Notes: generated from the letters alone by a model not told the origin. A stretch of DNA of 64,000 nucleotides from Vitellaria paradoxa (GCA_019916065.1 CM034241.1:7647920-7711919), one strand, 5' to 3'. Positions 1 to 12,372 are shown, counted from the first letter of the stretch. Numbers and translations: made by a program.

Positions 1-414
1 CCTTAAGAGTATTTCATCATATCTCGGGGCAGCTCACCCTAGTTGAACCTATCTTTGATACCATTTTATCACAACCCACATCTACCACAATATGATATTT
101 TTAGCTTTGGATAGAGTTAAGCACAACATGAGAATTTTTGAGAAACTTACCCATCTTGGTATTATTATTGTCTATGCTTAACCTCGAAGTTCTGACAGAA
201 TTTGACGCATGCAAGTCTTTAAAATTTGTTGTATTACGAAGATATGAAATCTAACATATATATTTTTTTCATTTCACTTTGCCAAAGTAATCTGAAATCG
301 AAGTAATTCACTATATTTTGACAATAACTTGTTCAATGTTTCTCTACGCCAACTCACATCACAATGGATCCATCACAAATTTCAAAGGAGCACTTAAAAA
401 AAACAATTGCTTAT
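1..414. other. Intergenic sequence, no gene seen
   Basis: I see no open frame with protein-like composition, no RNA gene and no clear repeat end here. The stretch is AT-rich and runs into a repeat that begins near 415. Confidence 0.5.
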
Positions 415-1043
415 AGGCAAAATGTAATTAACGTGTTTCATGTCAAACCTGTTCCTTTGCATTGTTCCAGAGTACAGTTTTTTTTGACGCAGAATTAAGA
501 TAGATGAAGACTAAGCCAAAAACTTTTTCCCAAATCTCATCGATTTTGAATTTTACCATGAGATTGGGTCCTGCATAGTGAGAAGTGACAAATATCTGAT
601 ACATGGGAAGTAGTATTTATCAAATTAATCCATAAATAATAAGGTCATTGCACTTTATCCCTTAAAAGTTTGGCAGCAAAAATATGACTTCCCTCTCATT
701 TAAAATCAATGCATCTCTCGTTGTCATTGATAAAATGTGTTAAATTTTACTAGATATATCTTTCACGTATTATATAGGTTCATATGTGATTGTGCAAAAG
801 TATTAAAATATAAACAATTTTATCTAAAAATTGTGGACTAAGTCTCTTTTAAAAAAATAAAAAAACAATATTTTATTTTTAAATAAAAAAGAAAAAAACA
901 TACTTTTACCTATCAATTTTTGCTGAAAACTTTTTCCTTCCGCAAATTTTAACACCTATGGCACAAAGTTTTATTAATTTTACAATTTATCCAAATAATG
1001 GAGAGGTTTTGCATTGACTCTTAGACTAAAGATTGGTCATATA
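415..1043 (+). repeat. Dispersed repeat, copy 1 of 3
   Basis: This segment is nearly colinear with 23928-24566 and, in reverse, with about 40714-41345. All three share a run beginning near a TAATTAACGTG-like string and ending at TTGGTCATATA, with small indels. The other two copies lie in the arms of the large inverted duplication; this one is an independent copy with different flanks, so the unit is probably a transposon or transposon fragment. No coding capacity is evident and I do not recognise the family. Confidence 0.7.
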
Positions 1044-2444
1044 AACAATGTAAGTTTGATACGTACATATATATATATATACAGAGAGAGAGAGAGAGAG
1101 CATGTTCCAAGGCCGAATTGGAGGGGAAGATTTGTCCTTAGCTGTGTTCTTTTGATTATAATAAGCCAACAGGCACATGGGAGGAGAGGAGACAACCGAG
1201 AGAATCACTCACCAACCTCCAAAACTTCTCCCACCCCCTCTCTCAGCAAACATTTTCTTTTACTCATATATGTTTTCTTTTTTTTTTTATTTAATTCCTA
1301 TGTTTTAAATAATTTTTCAAATGGATTCATCACGCTGCTGGTCTATGAAAGAATATGGGTTGTATCTGAAAGAAACCCCGTGCCTAGATGATGATTGATG
1401 ATCATGATACAATATTCAACCACACACACACAGATAGATCCGTCGTTTTAACCAATCATAAGTACATTGCAGAAATATAATGTTCTTGCAACCCCAATCC
1501 TCACCAAATGATTCAATTAGGATAAACCAAACCCCAAAGATTCAAAATCAGATTGATTTTCGCCTCTAGATTGTTGACATCTGTCCCAATCTAGCTAGAG
1601 CATATGGACCAATCAGCTAATCATTATGGGTCCCACCCCAATATAGAATTCACGGGCTATCAGCATTGATCTAGACCATCCAAATCCGCCAACAAGGCTA
1701 CGGCGGCTACCCATAATAAGTGTGGCACTATTAGCGAGAATATAATACGAATAATGTAGAAATAAAAATGTAGTTAGAAAGAGAAAACACAAAGTTGAAT
1801 AAGTTAACTTGAATTAAACACAAATTAATTTGAATTTGAAGTAAAAGTTAATTTGATTTTAAAGTAAATTAACATGTTTATTACATTTCAAGTTTTTAAA
1901 GATAAATACAAAGACAACACAAATTATGAATGCATCGTTATTCGTTGTCGCACTTGCACCTACAGTCCCAACCCTACTGCCAATGGAAGGGATTTTTTTT
2001 TTTTTTTTTGGAGGGGGAAGGGAGTGACATTAGGGTTAATATCAATTCCGTGACATTATCTTTTCAAACCGTAATATTAAAGTTTAACAATTTTCGTACA
2101 TTTATATATTTTTTAATAAAAATATACATGAATACATTAAAATTATTGAATTTTAATTTAGTAGTTCAAAATCTAATGTTAGTGTTGCCAGCCTTCCCTC
2201 TTTTCAATGAAGTGCCAATCATGAAGAATATAGTTGTATGCATCTCCAAAGAGAATGCTCACATGGAGTTTTGTTCTCTTCAATTGGCTATATGATGATT
2301 CTAGAGAGTATCTTGCAAGCATGTGATTCTCATCATACAAAACTCCAACACTCCTCCCGTGGGCTTTTTCCTTCCTCAAGCTCACAAAAGAGCCCATGAG
2401 CTGTGGCCCACCTACTATTTGAGCTATGGCAATCATATAATTAG
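1044..2444. other. Non-genic region with small microsatellites
   Basis: A (TA)n(GA)n microsatellite lies at about 1066-1100. The short open frames across it and around 1930-2295 are low complexity (poly-Arg/Glu, poly-Phe) and look fortuitous. A short minus-strand open stretch at 2179-2436 has more protein-like composition, but I recognise no family and no splice context, so I do not call it a gene. Confidence 0.5.
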
Positions 2445-3235
2445 GAATTAGTTAGTAACACTGTCACTTTTTTGTTTATATTTATATATTTATATTTTTT
2501 TGTATTCTTTTATCTCTTTTTTTTTTTAAAATGAAAACCGATGTTGCTTTTAAAATTTAATTTTGCTTACAATTATTAATTTTTTATTTGCATAAAATAT
2601 TTATTTTTATTAATTTTTGAAAAATTAATTAAATTTAATAAATATAAGTATTATATCATTTAATCCAATAAATATAAAATATATTAATTATAATTTAAGT
2701 ATATCATTTACTAAAAATAATTAATAAAATATATTTCATAATAATTTAAATAATTTAATTACATTATTTATTAAAATAATTTAATAAAATATCATTCATA
2801 TTAAATAAATTAATCAAATTGATTTAATTTAATTATGATATTTATTAAAAATAATTTAATAATATATATTTCTTATTAATTAAATTAACTAATTTAATTT
2901 AATTTAATTATTTATTAGAATTGAATTAATAATATATATTACTTATTAATTTAATTATATTATCAATTAAAAATAATTTTAGTTTGATAGAATAATTTAT
3001 TTTAATATGATATAATAAAAATGAACAAAGTACTAAAATTAACAAAATATTTGCAACAGAAACAAAAAAAAGTGAAAACACCTTTTTTATGTTTATATTT
3101 TTTTGTTTAAGTTTTCAATTTTTGGGGGGAAAAAAAAACGTAAACAAATTTAGTAAATATATTTCTATTGTCAGTTTACAAAATTTTGAAAACATAAATA
3201 AAAAAACATAAAACAAAAATGTTACCAAACAGAAT
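2445..3235. mobile_element. AT-rich MITE-like element, degenerate
   Basis: The block is almost purely A/T with repeated TTTAATAA-type strings. It begins with TTAGTAACACTGTC and ends with AATGTTACCAAACAG, that is, degenerate inverted ends. The same style of ends (GGTAAC next to CAAACG) bounds the better preserved element at 22322-23354, so this is probably a diverged relative in the Harbinger-like group. I could not define a clean target-site duplication, so the borders are approximate. Confidence 0.5.
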
Positions 3236-4964
3236 TTTAATAAAAGACTTCATCTCTCAATTCCAACTCTTGAGTTTCTTGTTCATACAACAAACTAATT
3301 TACCGTTCAAAAAAAGAAAAGAAAAAAATGAGGAGAATAAGAATGTTCATTTTCGTTACAGTAAAGGATTCAATCTCACAGGAAGATTGTAAGTTCTGCA
3401 TAGTGTAAAGACCAACAATTTAAGTTCCGTGCTTCTCAACTCCGGCTCTTCATCCTAATCCACAACAAGATCACCAAAATAATCCAAATGACAGCAGCCT
3501 GTGTTCTCAGAGTTCTCCATTTTTAAGCCCATCTGATTACGCTACAAAAATAATAATGTCGCTCCTAGGTTTCGTTGTTTGCATTGCGAGAATCAAGCTT
3601 GCCAAACCCTACAAGACAAGCATAACAAAATCAGCATCCAAATATCTCCTTCACTTCCAGGGATGAAGGTCCAGTGGATAAGCAAGTGGCAAAAGGTATA
3701 GGACCTAGTGCAGTCCCACCCCCAAAAATATTAAGAAATGGGAAACTTAAAAAACTATTTTAACCCAATGATGACTATGGTTCCATAGAAAATATATAGC
3801 ATTGCATCCGAAAGTATTGCCTTCTGAAGATTGACCAAATCCTTTACTATACACACCCCAAAATATATAGAACCACCATTATCTGCATAACACCTTTCCT
3901 CAAGCTGCAACCATTGAGACACCACCAAAGGGCAAAGAATTATAACAATAATGTCTCAACATTCTTGCTCACAGACCACAAATGCACGACAAATCAACAA
4001 AACCCATTTCTTGCTTGCCAACTTGCCCACTTAGGGACCTTTGTCAGCAGTAGCAAACATGAACTGATTTTGAAGGAGCAAAAGTACAACATTCGAAAGT
4101 AATCCAAATAAAAGGTGTCCTCTCATGCTTCTGCAGCACCCAATATGGACCACAAATAAACACATGACTAATCAAGCCTCCCATTTCTTGCTTACCAACT
4201 TGCCAACTAAAAGAACTTTGTCAGCAGTGGCAAAAATGAACCGACTTTGAAGGCACAACAAAGGTACGGCATTGGAATGCAATCCTAATGAAAGGTGCCA
4301 CATAATCTTAACTGCTACTAGGAAATTGATTGAAAATAGTAATAAATAAACTCAAAAGTAAACCAAATGTAAGATACTTTCAACACAAATAAAAGGCATA
4401 CTGGAAAAGAACATGATGCTCCAATCCATTGAAAACAATGCAATCCCTAATAACATGGATGAATGATGTGTCGTAATCAGGATTATCCAGTTTGGATGGT
4501 ATATTGTTCCCATTGTAGCACAGTAGTAGTAATCACGTTTTTTCGCTTTTTTTTTCCCTTCCTTTTGGCATTTTATCCTCCTTTTGTCCCCCCACCCCCC
4601 CCCCCAAGAAAAAAAACAAAAAAACAAAAAAGAAACCCACATAATAATAATAAGATCAAAATTAAAATAAAGCTTCCAGAAATTTATGTGAAAAATTGAA
4701 GTATCTAAAAAAACGTTCCCTGGTATGTAATCAGATTTCCACTTATTATAAAATTTTTATATTGCTATTGGAACAAGTCTTCTGCCCAAGAAGGGAGTTT
4801 AAACTACTGAAGCTTAAACTTCAAGAGCTGGGATATTGTGTGGGAAAGGACAGATAAATATCTATCGTTAAGAATCTAAGATCCTTTGATTGGTTCAGAA
4901 AAAATAAACAAATTAATTACCTAGAAGGAGCTATGACTTAAGAATACTCACAGTGCGTCAATCT
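3236..4964. other. Intergenic region downstream of the RPA43-like gene
   Basis: This holds the 3' flank of the minus-strand RPA43-like gene. No second gene is recognisable. It contains an imperfect tandem duplication (3976-4315), a poly-C run near 4591-4605 and scattered A-rich runs. Open frames at 4352-4699 are low-complexity artefacts of these runs. Confidence 0.55.
3976..4315. repeat. Imperfect tandem duplication, unit about 170 bp, two copies
   Basis: Both units contain the ordered landmarks GACCACAAA, CCATTTCTTGCTT, CCAACTTGCC, CTTTGTCAGCAGT, TTTGAAGG and CCTAATGAAAGGTG-like strings. Copies run roughly 3976-4125 and 4147-4315. Divergence by eye is clearly above ten percent, so the duplication is old. 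No function is visible. Confidence 0.65.
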
Positions 4965-6093
4965 TCAAGAATCTCCACTACCTCTCCATCTCTTCGACTT
5001 CTTATTTCTATTATCAGTGTTCATGGATAATGGTGAAACGCCAGCAATTTTCTCATCATGTTCATGCATTTCCCCTCTTCCCTCCCCTTCTTTCCTCTTT
5101 TTTGTACTCCTACATATTTGTTTCATGCACAAGAATAGTTAGGAACAACACCCAGTAGAAGAGATGCTTTTATAAATTGAGGAATTTCCACCTAGTGTCT
5201 AAAGCTCCAAGTTCAGAAAAAAACCTGACATCAATAGACAAGTCTTCCATACTTCTATCCAACCAGCGGACACTTCCCGTGTGAACTGGAAGCAAAGATC
5301 CAGAAATATGAAGTATCTCCTCATTAAAACTACAAGGATCATTCCATATCAAGTCACATAATCATTAGATTCAAAATAATATTTCTTTTATTTCAGGCAT
5401 ATCAGGGAATTATAATAAATATCAAAATGAAACAACGAAGCACAATATGCTCAAGTGGAAATTTTTGAATCAAATGCACTAGAAGGTAAAAGAAAGAGAC
5501 AAGCAACAATAATAAAATAAAATAAAAAAACACACACACACATTGTTATAACAGTCCGTGCCTATAACTAACTTGAAGCTCCACATAAAAAGGGATGGCG
5601 GATAAGAAAGGGAAAAGCTAAATATTCAACTTCATCCTTGACTATCACAAGGACAACTGTTTACGTGCAGTTAGATTGCTCCATGCAGTAATACCAAAAT
5701 TGGAGTCTCTGGATATTGAAGAAAACAAGAACCACCATTTTATGAATGCCGCCAATTACATTTAAAAAATGAAAAAAATATTCCAACCAAAACAAAATGC
5801 ACAATAGAAAAAAAAAAACAGTACTGCTATATAATTTTTTTTTTAATACAGGGAAAATCTTTCACTAATATTGGCCTCCCTGAGCTCCCTCATCACTTTA
5901 AATATTCATTTTCCAACATGGAGTTTTAATGGACAAAATGGAGATATAAGATACAAATTTGGATCACTTCCCAGCTTTCGAATGCAATCAAACAAATCCA
6001 TGACTAGCCTAGTTGTATTGAGATATTACGCCCTGAAAACAGCATTTACAGTTTATTCTCCATAAGCATAGGGGGCCTGCATATTTTTGTGTG

Positions 6094-6141
<48 letters not shown>

Positions 6142-8243
6142 TGATTTATACACAACAAACCAAATTAAACATTATTTAGTAGTTACACAGAAGCATAATA
6201 AAATGTCACCTCTTGACTAAGAAACGTAAAATAGTTCCAACTTTTATCTTATGCCGCTGGTGGGATGTGCTAACAAATACTTCCTCACCGTGTTTCTGTA
6301 GTAAGATAAGAATGCAGGCGACACATTGATTATTATTAACTATCAGCCCATAAGATGAGTGAATATATGCACATATAAAAAAAATAGTCCAAAGGCACTT
6401 ACAACTTTATATTTGAATTCTTCTCGAATGTCTTCCTCTGTTATGATAGCAGCTGAAAAACCAAGAACAACGACATGGATTGATTGTTGGCCAACCTTCA
6501 CTACCTTTCCTTCTGAAAATTAGAAGAAACAAAACAACAACATTACTGTAGACACAAAGCTTGGCAAATCATAAAATTGCCACATGTCATGTAAATCCCA
6601 AACAAATAATAAAATTGGCAAACCAAATATTCCCATGTGTCATGTGTACCAGCATTAAAATTATACAAGTGGAGGAATCACGTGCTGCCACATGTAAAAA
6701 TATTGTAGCCTTGAAGATAGCAATGAATGACCAATCAAATCCACCCACATGCATACAAACATTTTTATTAATTTTATTTCCGAATTGGCATAATTAGCAA
6801 TAAGAAAATATGCAAGCTACCACTTCTACTATAAATAATGGTCACTATTCAAGGAAAAGAGATTTCTTTTTTGCCCACAAATTTCTAGAGACCTCTCGTC
6901 TCTCTAAAGCAAGAAGATCCAATTTCGAGATCAAGCTCAAGCCCTGAGTAGACACTCTCAAGCAAGAAGTTTTGTAGTGTGAATATGAATGAAAAAAGCA
7001 ACTAGAAGGCAAGAAATCAACACACAAAATTTAACTTGGTTCAGCCAAATTGCCTACGTCCACGACTATTGGAATATTTTCTTATTAACTATAAAATCTC
7101 TCGTAGAGTTACATAGTACAAAAAAACACATATATTTACTAAAAAAAACCCTAGTCCTGTCAATAAGACTAAAATACCCATACCGTACTACGCCCCCACG
7201 CAACGTGTACACTTGCGTTCCTAGTTCTCCAGTCTGAATATGAACCATATATCACAACAAGTTTTAAGTTTCAACTGTTTGATATAAGATCAAGCTTCAA
7301 GCCCTCGAATTGAGGTGCTGAATAGAAGAATCAGGGGATTGATTTTCTTTGATTAGATAATCCCAGAGATTGTATTCCACTATTTTAAAATCAATAAATT
7401 AAATTATTTATACACTTTCTTTATTTTCTATACATGAAATTTGTGTGTGCAAGCACCCAAAAGGACCAGCCAAGTAAATAAATAATACCAAGAAGAAATA
7501 ACTAAACAAAAAATAAATATCATTGTGACATAAATCTAAATTAATCGCAAATACCATGTATCTGGACCTCTCCTAAAGGGTTTCTATTTACCAATTGTAT
7601 TAGAGCTTGATCAAAGAATAAGATGGCTTTGACACATCTCCATATATGCATGCAAAAATTGACTTCAATTAGTATCATAAAACATATTACAAGGAAAACA
7701 CAGAAGAACTACCTAAAAGCATGTCTGGCTTTGGATGAAAAAGTAACAATTTTGCTTTTAGTCTGACTCCAAAGTAAGGATGAATTCCAGGAAGAATCCT
7801 CGCCAACTTAGAAGGGGCATTGACATCATAAGCCAATACAACACCGTCAAAAGATTCATTAAACCTGTCAAAGAACCCATGCTTAAAATTAATAAATAAT
7901 AATAATAATAATAATAATAAATACCTAGTAAAATTACAATTGTTTGGTTTTTTTTTTTTTGGGTCCCTCCCCCTTTTGTATGAAATATGAATCAGAAGTT
8001 CTTGACATTCTTTAATGTATATGTGTGTGTGTGTGTGTGTATGAAAACCCAGATTGGTAAACATTGACTAACAAATAAGATGAGTGATTTGAAAGACTAA
8101 ATGAAGGAGTAGAGAGTGAAGCAAGTAATTTACTTGAAAAGCAAAGAACTGAGTTCGCGGAGGATGGCTTGAGAGACCTTGTTGGACTTGGAAGGGTGCA
8201 CGTATACGACCAGATTTGCATCAGCTACCTTCAATCCCTCCAT
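4965..8243 (-). CDS. RPA43: DNA-directed RNA polymerase I subunit RPA43-like, six exons, intact
   Basis: The product is probably the plant RPA43 subunit of RNA polymerase I, which with its stalk partner helps recruit initiation factor to rDNA promoters in the nucleolus. Exons on the minus strand: 8134-8243, 7713-7864, 6403-6512, 6210-6295, 5225-5329, 4965-5109. All junctions are GT-AG, phases agree, and the sum is 708 nt (235 residues plus TGA). The N-terminal 85 residues (MEGLKV start, FDGVVLAYDV, HPYFGVRLKAKLLLF) resemble the Rpb7-N/SHS2 fold. Residues about 86-190 (IHVVVLGFSAAIITEEDIREEF, then FNEEILHISGS) fit the RPA43 OB domain. The tail is lysine/arginine-rich (KKSKRWRG) and probably nuclear targeting. 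The start matches every partial copy at 29-36 kb. The frame stays open about 125 nt upstream of ATG but without another ATG. Oddity: the 5' flank is a TFIIA-gamma gene fragment. Assignment rests on remembered family motifs; exon structure is very secure. Confidence 0.85.
6092..6136. repeat. (GC)n(GA)n compound microsatellite in RPA43 intron 4
   Basis: A GTGCGCGC run passes into a GA run within intron 4 (5330-6209) of the RPA43-like gene. It is probably highly length-polymorphic. Confidence 0.9.
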
Positions 8244-8456
8244 TGTTTTCGGAATCTGATGGATTAGTTGTACTTCATTTTTAATTGTTAGATTGTAATA
8301 AATTGAATCTGATGGTCCAAATTTAACCAACAAAATAAATAAGTTTATCTCTCTAGAAAGATCCCTCACTCGTATTATATCTCTGACTTATTCTCATCCT
8401 CTCCCCAAAAACACCTCTCTTGAGAAAGTCTCTCCAATGGATTTTTTGGCAAATTT

Positions 8457-9370
8457 TTGCAGATTTCACTAGAAAATCTCAGCAGCCACAAATTCTTAAA
8501 CCCATGTGATAACCCATTTGAAATAAGTTCAATTCCTTTGGAAGTTTTAAACCTTGGCAAATTTTATTGTCTCTACCTCACAAACAGTAATATTGAAGGA
8601 CAAATTCTTGAAGGAATTGGAAATTTCACCGTGCTCCAAAATCTTGACCTTCCACATAATTATTTCACTCAGAAAATTCAACAGGAAATCAACAAAAAGA
8701 AAACAATCTTTGGCATCTTGAGCTATAAACAAACAAGATCACCATAAAAATTTTCATTTGCATTCAAAAACCTCACAAGTTTGATCAACTTTGATGCTAT
8801 GACTAACAGACTTGAAGGAGACCTTTCAAAGATCAAATACTTAAAACCAACTCGCCTTGTTCAAGTTATTTGAGAAAAAACTTTTCAGAAGATTCCATTT
8901 CCTTCCCACTGTCTAATTCTTTGTTTTTTTATCCACTTTGTGTTCTCCTTTTGGGTATTCAGTAATGAATACTGCTAAGCTCACAGGAACACATATTTAG
9001 CCTCTAGGTTGATTTTGCATAGTGGGTTTTGGAGATCAGAATTGCAGAATAGGACCATCACTTGGTGGGCGAAGGAGACCCACATAGGGACACTGTTGCC
9101 AGTGAAAGTGGAGACCAACAACTAGCCCATGATCAAGCTTGCAGGGCCCTTAGGGGAGGATTTCCTTATCCAGTCTGACGAAGGTACCTCAAATATTTGA
9201 CCCAATTCCCCTATTGCAATTATTTGAAAACTAAATTTTACAAGGAGATTCCGGTGGAATTCAGATAATTTCAAGTCCCTCTGCAATTCTCTCTCTACAT
9301 TAACATGCTCACAGGCTCTCTCTCAAAAGGTTGTCCAATCAAGACTAGACTTCATGATTACATGATGTAC
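8457..9370 (+). pseudogene. LRR receptor-kinase fragment (HAIKU2/RLK7-like), copy 1
   Basis: Conceptual translation gives leucine-rich-repeat sequence: FLNPCDNPFEISSIPLEV, FYCLYLTNSNIEGQI, LEGIGNFTVLQNLDL, then NRLEGDLSKIKYLK and, further on, EIPVEF and NMLTGSL-like strings. These resemble the extracellular LRR region of subfamily XI receptor kinases such as HAIKU2. Only a few repeats are present, with no signal peptide, membrane helix or kinase domain. The frame is broken by stops and shifts. About 300 bp of unrelated sequence (near 8877-9195) separates two LRR parts. It lies antisense inside duplicated TFIIA intron sequence; a second copy is at 30929-31845 and a third at 54165-55090. Confidence 0.75.
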
Positions 9371-10709
9371 TTGAGTTATTATATATACATAAATATATTT
9401 TGGCAGCATATCTTAGGGCTGGAATGGAGCGTGTGATCAAGGTCAAGTGAAGGGCCCCTCGTCCTAAATGTGACTAATTCTACACCTGCCTCCAAACTGA
9501 ACAGGAGAGGAAAATGGAAAAAGAAGAACAATAAAAGATGGAGAGGGAGAATAACCAAAAAGGTTGTTGCAGTAGCCTCCCCTATGTCCCTGGATTTATC
9601 TTTAAAAGATATTTCAGTTAAAAGACTTAAAAAGTATACATATTAATAAGACATGAAACCAAAAGACCACAAGTGCTAACACGAATCATGTTGAACTTTT
9701 TCCTTTTCAATGGTTAAAACTTCAAACATACTCCGCAAGATATGAAAAATTATACAAGATACAACACCGCTAACAAGTCTATAAGCCCATCTAACAAACA
9801 GAAATAAAATCAACTATTCAATCTTCTAATATAAACAAAACCAAAGTTATTTACTAGGTGAGATAGGGTTGGGATGACTTGATCCAATACCTTTAGACTA
9901 GGTGGGAATGCCTTTTCCAATCATTTAAAAACATAGACTTTTAACATTCTTATCTGGACCTCAACAGTTGTCATTGGACAAATCAAACCTCATTGTAGAA
10001 GGAGTGCACATGTGAACACAAATTATGCATGTCGTGCAACATGTAATAGTGAAATAGATTTACATTTGTTCCTATTTTCATACTTTGTTTTAGATTGTGC
10101 GTGCATCAAAGGCCATATAAAAAAAAATGTACCCTTTATAGGAGTTACGTAAAGAAAGGCATATTATACTTGTTCATTGTTGATTTATTATTTTAATAAG
10201 GTTGATATATAGATATATATATATATATTATCCATTTACATGGAAGAAACCAACCCTAAGCACATGAAAGACAAGCAGAACAGAGGAACCACGACTGTGC
10301 GATATGTCTCCCTACTATTGGGAACATGTCCGATTCCAAGGTATTTGGGCCTTCCTCATTTGACTTTTGCCTCCGTGATAAGCTTTCAGTTAAACTTTTC
10401 TTGGTTTTATATGTAAATTTATGTTCCTTGAGGGGCAACTACTATTTTTTAGGCATTAATTTTATGGAAATCAATATGTTTAGGGTTTAATTCATTTGTT
10501 GCCTTATTTTGAAGCTTCGAAATACGTTTATGAGTCACAGTCTTGTTAACCAATGCAACCAACACAAGTTTGCTCCAAGTCATTCCCGTGAAAATTCAAA
10601 TTTACTTTCTCAATACAATTCAAAAAACATCAAGTAATTTGTGGCTAGCTAATTATCCAAGATTAACTGGGACAACAATACTGGCAAAGCTTACAGAAAG
10701 ACCCTTTAC

Positions 10710-11005
10710 CTTAATGGATACCATGCTTTTAACTTGGGATTCCAGAGCTTCAGTCATTGACTGAAATCCAAATTAAATATATATTTATATATATATATCA
10801 AAAATCATATACAAGATTCTACACAGATAGATAGATCTCATAAAATATATATATATTGAAAGATCACTAAATTAACCTAGTCGAACTGAACAAGGACTTG
10901 GATGGCGAGCTCATGACTAAGAATCCCGTTCAAAACCATCTCGTCCAATGTTTCGGTCAAGCACATACCAATAGTGGATCTACGATACGGTTCAAACGTG
11001 GCCAC
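10710..11005 (-). pseudogene. TFIIA gamma subunit exons 1 and 2, dead copy 1
   Basis: Exon 1 (10877-11005) and exon 2 (10710-10760) match the functional gene at 52298-52596 in length (129 and 51 nt) and in splice sites. Exon 1 has lost its start (ATG to GTG at 11005-11003), carries several substitutions, and its last codon is TAG instead of CAG just before the donor. Exon 2 is otherwise well kept, and its GTAAAG donor is intact. Exon 3 is absent; downstream the sequence runs into the RPA43-like gene on the same strand. It cannot make TFIIA-gamma, but exons 1-2 could still act as untranslated leader exons. Confidence 0.9.
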
Positions 11006-11377
11006 TATTTTCCATATCAAGATCTGCCCCTAAATCGTTTGAATCAAAACATCAAACCACAAATCTCAAAACAAAACAACCTCTATTCTTTGGAAAGATA
11101 ATTAATTACGGGTAAATATATACATATACATATAAACATGCATACAAGCATGCCCGATCGCAAGAAAAATGTAGAAACAAACATAAGAACTGTCAATATA
11201 TGCGGATTATTATATATCTATGCGAATTCTAATCCAGATACAGGGCTGATGAAGATGTGAACGTTACAAATTACAGTTGATAGAGAGAGAGAGAAAGAGA
11301 GAGTAGAACCAGTTACGATCCGTTGAGAACCACGAGAGCGGAGTGAGTGAAGAATGAGAGGGAGACAGATTGGGGCC

Positions 11378-11386
11378 TTTATACCC
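11378..11386 (-). promoter_or_regulatory. TATA box of the duplicated TFIIA promoter (copy 1)
   Basis: Read on the minus strand the site is GGTATAAAG, corresponding to TATAAAAG at 51902-51909 in the functional TFIIA gene. It survives about 3.1 kb upstream of the RPA43 start codon and about 30 bp inside the Mutator-like insertion point. In copy 2 the equivalent site is degraded (GGTGTAAAAGG). Confidence 0.6.
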
Positions 11387-11422
11387 TAATTTTGTAGCTG
11401 TAACCTCATACAGGGGAGCGGA

Positions 11423-11740
11423 CAAGGGGGGGCTGCAGTCGCCCCCGACATCAGCCGCTGCAGTCGAGGCAAAACGCTGCCGTTTTGCTTAGTATTTTGA
11501 GTAGAATTCATCACAGCATCGCTGAAGGGTGGAATCGTAAGTGAGATCAATGACCACTATGCCCAGGGCGAGTTGCGTAACTACTGCACCTTTTATTACA
11601 TATAAACTAAAATAATTTTATTGACTCAACATTTTGTCTGAAATTTCACTTTAAGTTAAATTCATTTTAAAACACTTTTAAAGTAATTACTTCATTTTTT
11701 GACACGTAAATCATTGAATATTATAAAATAATAAGATACG
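11423..11740 (+). repeat. Left terminal inverted repeat of the Mutator-like element
   Basis: It pairs with 14342-14654 from the outer GGGGGGCTGC to the inner AATAAGATACG. Near the tip there is an extra insertion of about 30 bp and, further in, a deletion of about 20 bp relative to the right repeat. The palindrome AAAACGCTGCCGTTTT is common to both. Confidence 0.85.
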
Positions 11741-12134
11741 TTTAATTTTATAAGATTAATGGATAAAACTCATTTTACACTCTGAGTTTTTCTCAAAATT
11801 TTATTTCAAAGTGTAGTATTTTTTTATTAACAATTAAGGACATTATCTTTTAACAACAATTATTTTGCCTTTACAATTTTATTAAATGATCATTGAAATC
11901 TTAATTTATAATTAATTAAAAATTCATAAATTTAATTATGAAAGAAATTTAAACTTAAGTTTAAATTTATATATAAAATGAAATAAATTTTTAAACTGAG
12001 TTGTATTAATTTTGGATAATATTTTGTCAAAAATAATTTAAATTTCTTTTAATAATTAAATTTATGAATTTTTAAGTAATTATAAACTTTAATATTTAGG
12101 TTTATTAAAAGTTATGAATTTTTAGTTAATTATA

Positions 12135-12372
12135 AAATAGGATTTCACTGCTGTGACAGATTTCTTTTGACTTTTAAATATGTGATGAACTGTTTCAAGA
12201 CTTAACACTAGTGCACATCTCTTTCATTTCCTTATAGATATCCAAAAGAAATGGACGGTGGGCCCCCTGTTTATTTTCTAAAGTGTATGAACATTGGAAG
12301 CAGAAAAGGAGACTGAACCACCCTGGACATGAAATTATTAAGAGCCACGGGCAGCGGGACCTTTGCCGAACA
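12135..12372 (+). repeat. Segment shared in inverse with 44097-44345
   Basis: Inside the Mutator-like element this segment matches 44097-44345 in reverse orientation, including AAATGGACGG, AGCAGAAAAGGAGACTG and CCACGGGCAGCGGGACC. Either the element captured it from a locus like the one at 44 kb, or both derive from a third source. I recognise no gene in it. Confidence 0.75.

Noticed and set aside
1014..1391. 125-codon open frame
   Set aside because: Begins at the end of a dispersed repeat, passes through a TA/GA microsatellite and a poly-T run; low complexity.
2179..2436. 85-codon minus-strand open frame with protein-like composition
   Set aside because: No recognisable family, no ATG-supported start of known type, no neighbouring exons; left unannotated.
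4352..4699. Open frames on both strands around 4.5 kb
   Set aside because: Composition comes from poly-C, poly-A and poly-T runs (Pro, Lys, Phe).
10877..11005. Second functional TFIIA-gamma gene
   Set aside because: Start codon is GTG, the last exon-1 codon is TAG, and exon 3 is absent.
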